Translations under genes and position numbers: made by a program | Shown here: positions 58,185 to 64,000 of the stretch, in pieces | Numbering within the stretch: position 1 is the stretch's first letter | Layout: the number at the start of each line of letters is the position of its first letter | Notes under the pieces: generated by a model | What the model saw: the letters and a program-made list of their open reading frames with translations, nothing else | Databases searched by the model: none | What the model was told of the DNA's origin: nothing | Source of the DNA: Typha latifolia | Lineage: Eukaryota; Streptophyta; Magnoliopsida; Poales; Typhaceae | Assembly: GCA_019914945.1 (NCBI GenBank) | Contig: CM034100.1 | Coordinates: 11,853,096-11,917,095, forward strand | Direction of reading: 5' to 3' | DNA length: 64,000 nt

Positions 58185-58218
58185 TGACGGCAGTGATGAC
58201 GTAGACGGGACGACGTCA
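58185..58218. promoter_or_regulatory. as-1-like TGACG cluster upstream of the NIMIN-like gene
   Basis: TGACG at 58185-58189 and again at 58197-58201 (start-to-start 12 bp, the spacing of the classic as-1 element), plus an inverted TGACG at 58218-58214 within GACGTCAT. TGA-class bZIP factors, partners of NPR1, bind such pairs in salicylate-responsive promoters. The cluster lies about 45-90 bp upstream of the TATA box. Confidence 0.65.
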
Positions 58219-58484
58219 TCGGCGCCGCTATCGCAATCATGGGCACGGGTATTATTGTAACATCGGGATATAGACTTTTGACCTGTAATGGTCAAGATGG
58301 CATGTACTTTAATAGCAATAATCAGAATTGTGGTTTGGAATCTTCTTTGTTTCGCCGTGACGACTCTTTGTTTGGGTCTTCTGGAATAATTCGGCCTTAC
58401 TTTCGGAGTAGGTTACGTCGTTCAAACGCGAGAATTAATTTGGATATGCTGGAATTGTACGAGATGATTAAATCGAGCTTCTAA

Positions 58485-60180
58485 ATCACCTTTGGCATAA
58501 TCTTGATTAATACTTGCATGAAATAATATTAGTTTATTTTGTCAACTCGTAAGAAACACCACACCATTTGGTCTTTTGTGCCAAAGATAACATTTAGAGT
58601 TAGATGATTTTTTTGCTCAGTACTATATAGACTCCGTGTATTTATTTTTCTATGATATATTGGCTCTTTAACTATAAAAATTTTCTGAAATATTTTTTAC
58701 TCGTTATTTGTTACAATCTTTGGTAAAAAAAATAACATGTGAGCCTCCTCAGAGTACAATTTACTGTTATTTTATATCAAAGGGAAAAAAAAATAGTTAA
58801 GGATAAAATGATTGTTTAACGTTTTATGTCAACATTGCATCGAGGGAGAGATGATTTTTCTAAAGAAATATAGAAATGATGTGGTAAATAACGATAGAAT
58901 GCTTTTGAGGTAATAAATCAAATGATACATACTCATATTATAGTATTAATGATAGTGAAAGTAAAAAACAAAGCAGTTCTTTTCAAATACATATCCTTTT
59001 CTTACAGTTCTTCATTGTGGACTATTCGGGGGCAAAGAACTTAAACAAAACCTTAAATATATTTTAAATTTGTAAAATTATCTAAATATCTTTAGGTCTG
59101 ACCAACTTGAATAAGTTCTTAGTAGAAGAACAAGGGTTTTAACTTTGTTAATTGATATTTTTCAGCTGACACGTAGACATTGCAAATGCTCTTCTTTTTT
59201 TATCATTTTAGAAAGAGAGAGAGCAAGTGTTTTCTTAATTCTACTTTTCATCTTTTATTTAGATACAAATGTATTTAGACATTACTAAGCTTTAGTCAAT
59301 ATATTAAATTAGTCATCTAGTCTAAATTTTAAGTTATGCAACAGTAAGCTATTACTTCAAACTAAGCGTGCCAACGTTTCGTTCTAAGCCACCGCACAGA
59401 AAACTATCAATTGAGCTGAGTCAAACTAAACTACTAAACTGTTAAATATTTTTTTACGTAATAATTATTTAAAATTAGAGTCAATCCGACCTCTTTAAAT
59501 AGTAGGAGAGGTCTCTCCGAATTAATTAGTCGGTGAACCACACTAGTTTAGTAAGTGTGAACAACTAAGGTAGAGGTGGGAGTGGCCTCAGATGTAGGTG
59601 TAAACTAGCTAAAAACGTGTAACTCATGAACCCTGTCTATCCACTAACATCATCTGGTAATTATCAACAGTCTGAAAACATCTACTCGGCAACATTTGAG
59701 CCACAGAAATTGGCCACTCATTAATCCTTGACGTTTCATCGCAATCTAAATCGATTAGGACTCGATATGACGAATAATTTTAGAATATCTAAATCGATTA
59801 GGATTCGATAGTTACGGAGTGTCAAAAAAACCTTAAAACTTTTCAAGATATCATAATTATCACTGAGCTTTATATCTAGCTCTAGTTAAAAGTTAATCTA
59901 GATGGTGAAAAAACTATTTACCGTTCATCAATTGTTGGAAGTTGGGTCAAAGATTATGTGATGCTATGAGTACAATAGTTTAAAATGATATTTATGGATA
60001 ATTGCAGCTACACCTTCTAATATTATGATCTATCTACGTGGATCGAATCAGTCGAGTCTAAGTCTAATCAGTTATATTTCCTTATTATTTCTAATTTTAA
60101 ATTAAAACAAATGTAACTTCAATAGAGAGAATTAGATCCAACTCACTATAATTCTACTTATATAAATAGGAGAGGTCATA
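58485..60180. other. AT-rich intergenic DNA, no gene seen
   Basis: No coding or transposon signature found. Confidence 0.55.
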
Positions 60181-60579
60181 TGTTAATTAGTATGTGTGGA
60201 ATGAATATCACGTTTATTTAATTATTTATTGTCTTTATGTTTTAATAATAATTGTTTTTTTTTTAGGAGACTATCTAAATTATAACCCTAATTCTATCTT
60301 CAAACTTTAGCCACTATCTTTCTCCATGAGCTACCCTACCCTACAACTTACCTCCACCATTCCACGGCCATCCATCGCCCTCAGACGACCGTTACAATGT
60401 CGAATAAGATGTTCAACCTCTATGTTGGCCTTCCATTACTCTTTTGGCCATAAATTCTTATCCAAACTCTAAAACCACTCAAACGACAGCCAAAAGAACC
60501 CTTAACTCATGAAACTATCATCTATTTAATTTTTTTTTAATTTCCCTATGAGCGTATCATTCTAGATAGGTTCGTAACA
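60181..60579 (+). mobile_element. Left 399-bp LTR of a separate LTR element (G)
   Basis: Pairs with 62641-63039 (same length, direct orientation, about three quarters alike by eye). It ends TTCGTAACA and is followed at 60581 by TGGTATTAGAGCCA, an initiator tRNA-Met primer site. Confidence 0.75.
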
Positions 60580-62640
60580 ATGGTATTAGAGCCAAGTTCC
60601 TCATCTAATGATGAACACGTAATCCAAGATAAATTCTAGGAGATTATTGTCATGGAGGACGAAGAACTCATTTCCATCCCTATGTAAGCATCTCCATGCT
60701 ACCATGACCACCAACCACTACCACTGATGAACCGATTGGGTAGGTGATGGCGATACAAAAATCCATAAAAAAAGCTAAAGAGAGCAACGAGAGCCTTGAA
60801 ATGGTGACCAAGCCTTGACGATAGCTATCTTGACCCAGCACCACACCGCCACTATTGCCATTATCCTCAACTCGTGAGGAGGCCAAGGGCCTCCTCCAAC
60901 TTCAGTGGAGCTCTTGCCATCTTTGCAAACCTTACTCGTCATCGATGCTATACCAAAGCAACCCCATTGATGGCCTCCTTACTATCTTACCCAGCTGTTG
61001 TGATAGCTAGGGCCCAAAACCATAGTTTTTCACTGGTGGTTATCCAAGCCCCCTCAATTTAAGCCACCACTGCGGACACCTTTCTTGGACCATCTATTAT
61101 GAACCAAATTTGGGAAGACTTGGATGGAATAAAATTATAATATTTTTATAGGTTATAGCATCATAAGTTAGGTTCTAAAGGCTTTGGTTTCATATGAATT
61201 GGAGGTAGGAGCGAGAATTTAAAATAAAAAAGTGAAGGAAAAGATTAGAACGAGACAGAGGTGAAAATATTTGAGGTTGCGATAGTCATCGGAGGGTAGT
61301 AGACGATTAAGAATGGTGTTGGATAGCTGTATAGTAGGGTGGCTCATGGTGGTGATGGGCTAGGGTTTGGAGAGAGAATTAGGGTTTTAAGTTATATCTA
61401 TTCCTAGGAAGAAAAAATAGCTTTGATTAATTTACTTATACTCCTAGATTATCTTACTCTTACTCTTAACATAAATTTAAGGCTAAAGTAATTCTCAATG
61501 CTTGAATACTTAGATGATTGAATGATTATATAAAAAAGCCTAGCCTCTCTATATATAGATGTCAGGTACAATGAGTCATACTTGAAATAGCCCTAAAGGC
61601 TCATACAACTTGAACTAGGACTTGCATTAGAGGCTTGCATGACTTAAATAAACTTATCTTTATGGCTTATATAATCTATTTGGACTTACCTTAGTGGCTT
61701 ACATGACTTATTTAGACTTGCCATAAGGGCTTACGTGACATAACTAAATTTATATTGAGGGCTTACATAAGAGATAAACATAAATCAATTAAAAGATAAA
61801 TAGACTCGATTAATCGAGCCTCATGTCCCTATGATTCGATTCGATTAAACCTAAAATGTATTAATCCACAATGCTTGCGATAACTTGCCCTCAAGGTGAC
61901 TAATTTTTAACGTCCTTGTACTCGTAAAGCTGATCGTGCCAATCAGTGGATTCAAGTTCATCCTCTTCGTGACCATCTAAGAACATGACATGAGCTGGCT
62001 AATGCTTGCATTTATTTTTGAGGGCAAAATGGTAATCGCGATAAATTATAAGTCGGCTCCTCCAAGTCATTGGGTATCAAGTGGCGTGTGATCTATCAAC
62101 ATCACTAATGAGAGGGCCTCCTCCGAAGTAGTGGGCCTTAGGGCCTTGACTTCAGCCTAAATGTGAGGCCTAAACCCACTAGTAAAGATACTCTTATGGT
62201 TGAGTGCTCGAGTTCGACCAGTTAGTGACCCAATTGCAAATTCGTTTAAACTCCTCTCTGTAAGCTCGAACTATCGTTGACTGAGTTAGCTTAGTCAACA
62301 TGGCCTAAAATTCCACAAATCAAATCAAGCATAGATCGCATCCGTGAAATTCTACCAAGATTCAAATGGTCCTGTCTGCTTAGCCAACTAGCACCACCTA
62401 ATCATCAAGCCCTCTAAGTGGAATGATGCTAGCCGGACCTTTTAGTGGTCAAGTATGCCATGATACATTAAAACCTACTTTGCAAGATAGGTCCAATCCA
62501 GCGGGTCTCCTCTAGAGAATTTTGGAATATCAAGCTTGACAATCAAAGCTTGAATCCCAAAATGTAGCCTGTCATCGTGGGCTATGTGACTCTGTGGTCG
62601 AGGCTGGTCACGTGGATCATAGGCCCACAGGACCGGCTCA
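60580..62640. mobile_element. Interior of element G with an inverted gag-only relic
   Basis: After the primer site comes unrecognised sequence to about 61090. From 61863 leftwards lies a minus-oriented LTR of a related family. On the minus strand from about 62530 to 61990 is a gypsy gag (FSRGDPLDWTYLAK, VRLASFHLEG, WLAKQTGPFESWQNFTDAI, VKALRPTTSEEALSLVMLID) with many stops. It runs straight into HLEGKLSQALWIN at about 61900-61865 and the LTR, so protease, RT and integrase were deleted. The 5' side of this relic is cut off near 62540. Confidence 0.65.
61598..61770. repeat. 32-bp tandem repeat in U3 of the inverted LTR
   Basis: About six units beginning GGCTTAYATGACTTA and ending in CTTACCTTAGT-like text, period 32 (one unit 34). 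They lie directly upstream, on the minus strand, of CTATATATAG at 61558-61549, a probable TATA box. Confidence 0.75.
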
Positions 62641-63039
62641 TGTATTATTTAGTATTTGTGGAATGAATATCAACTTTAATTATTTACTTTGCCTTTATCT
62701 TTTAATCATAGCTATTTAGTTTTCTAAAAGTATATCTAAGTTGGAACCCTAACTTTACCTCCAAATCCTAACCACCATCTTCTTTTATGAGCCATCCTAT
62801 CTTACGGCTTGCCTCCAACATCCTATGGTTGTTTGCTGCCCTCTAACGAACGCCGCAATGTCTTATAACCTATTCAGCCCTGATCTTAACCTTCCCTCAC
62901 TCTTTTAGCCATAACTTCTTGCTCCGAACTCTAGATCCACTCAAACAAAAGCCAAAAGAACCCTAACTTGTGCGGCTATCATCTATTAAATGTTTTTGAT
63001 TTTTCTATGAGCGGATCATTCTAGATCAGATTCATAACA
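62641..63039 (+). mobile_element. Right 399-bp LTR of element G
   Basis: Starts TGTATTATTTAG and ends TTCATAACA. Flanking pentamers (TCATA on the left copy, TCTAT here) do not form a clear target duplication. Confidence 0.72.
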
Positions 63040-64000
63040 TCTATACTATTTCTTATTTTTATATTGACCCCTTTAAGTATTGAAGAGCTCTGAAAATAGC
63101 ATTTCTTTAGTTATATGTTAAATTTCTATTAAAATAATATGTACGTCATGTAATCAATTTTAGATATTTTACCTTTCAGAGAGAAAAAGCGAGATTGATG
63201 GTAAAATAATTATTTGATATTTTTTTCATTTATGTCTTGGAGAAAAATGAGGGGATACATATAAATATGAGCAATGCTGCATGTGATCTTAGTGTAATTA
63301 TCCTTTCAAAATTTTATTTTGGTCATCTCAGTATATATGTTATTTTGATGTCCATCTAGTTAATAATGTTTTTGAAGTTAATTACAGTTATACCCTCTCC
63401 GAACTATAAAATGAACTATCATTTTTGTTCATAAACTTTCCCTGCAAACTCCCAAAATTTTAAAACTTCTTTTTTTAAAAAAGAAATTAAACTTTCATTA
63501 AGAAATAAAATACTATTGGCGGAGCCATGTCTTCCATAGATTTAGAATATTTTTATAATTTGATTAAACAATATTTTAATAAATTTCTATAAATAGCATT
63601 GTTTGCTCCTTTTAAGTTTAAAAATCCTTCCACATACTCTTTTTGTTTCCAATTAAATATAATTCAATATCGAATAATAAACACTGTAAGTGGAAACTCA
63701 AATTTTTTTAATAAAAAAACCTTTACATATGTTTTATTTTCTTGCTTTTTCATGTATTAAATATTTTAAATGATTATTGTAGCACATAATATTTTTATAA
63801 GCACTTATAGGTGAATAAAGATATTGCCCCCACCCGTAATCAAAATTTCTGGCTCGTTCCTACCTAACACTGTTTGTAAATTTTCATGAATTAATTATAC
63901 ATAGATATTCTGAACTATCACTCATTTTCACAAAACTCTTTAAACTTTTTATGACACATAAATTTTCTGAACTATAAAAAATATCTCAAATACTCTATCA
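63040..64000. other. AT-rich intergenic DNA, no gene seen
   Basis: No features supported. Confidence 0.6.

Noticed and set aside
58239..58484. 81-codon plus-strand frame upstream of the NIMIN-like gene
   Set aside because: No motif, no splice or promoter evidence, and composition like intergenic DNA. A divergent small gene cannot be excluded but is not supported.

Overview
The window is nuclear DNA of a flowering plant. It has short genes with introns in an AT-rich background, dense nested LTR retrotransposons primed by initiator tRNA-Met, an L1-type LINE, hAT-like DNA elements and many microsatellites. The GC-rich coding exons in an AT-rich setting lean towards a monocot, but the species cannot be named. 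Only two host genes are supported. One is a three-coding-exon gene at 28245-29179 (+), encoding a conserved plant protein of unknown function. The other is an intronless gene at 57687-58094 (-), encoding a NIMIN/NRR-type NPR1-interacting protein with an as-1-like TGACG pair upstream.

Layout. 1-353: terminus of a long LTR (called the R family here) inserted in a gypsy element. 354-9820: minus-strand tandem chain of one Ty3/gypsy chromovirus family, with three LTRs (3373-4281, 7826-8735, 9027-9820), one near-complete gag-pol without integrase (B), one truncated copy (A) and a mini-element holding only about 290 bp of gag. 9821-13298: plus-strand relative C with reverse transcriptase, RNase H, integrase, chromodomain and 3' LTR, much decayed. 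13299-22060: AT-rich, with a small LINE relic and a split direct repeat. 22063-26320: minus-strand L1-type LINE. 27700-29500: the first host gene. 32259-32797: small hAT-like element. 33230-51190: a nested stack in which a long R-family LTR (R1) is split by element D (33760-42028), by a hAT-like element carrying a minisatellite (42224-43273) and by gene-capturing element F (43638-47647); D's right LTR is itself split by solo LTR R2 (38596-41509). 51189-53630: minus-strand chromovirus E. 53742-54216: LTR with a 58-copy TC tract. 57687-58220: NIMIN-like gene and promoter. 60181-63039: a further pair of 399-bp LTRs enclosing an inverted, gag-only relic.

How the parts relate. Elements A, B, D, F and the mini-element share LTR ends (TGATACGA...TCGTATCA), the primer site and a 3' coding tail. 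B and D have lost integrase at the same join, F replaced pol with foreign sequence including a WW domain, and C and E are relatives that still carry integrase sequence. This looks like a family of defective elements moved in trans by chromodomain relatives. Nearly all its LTRs carry, upstream of the promoter, an array of GTTCGAAC palindromes. The R-family LTRs carry perfect GC-rich hairpins near one end, and R2 also carries a row of about eight hairpins. Identifications of families come from reading the sequence and from memory; no database search was run.
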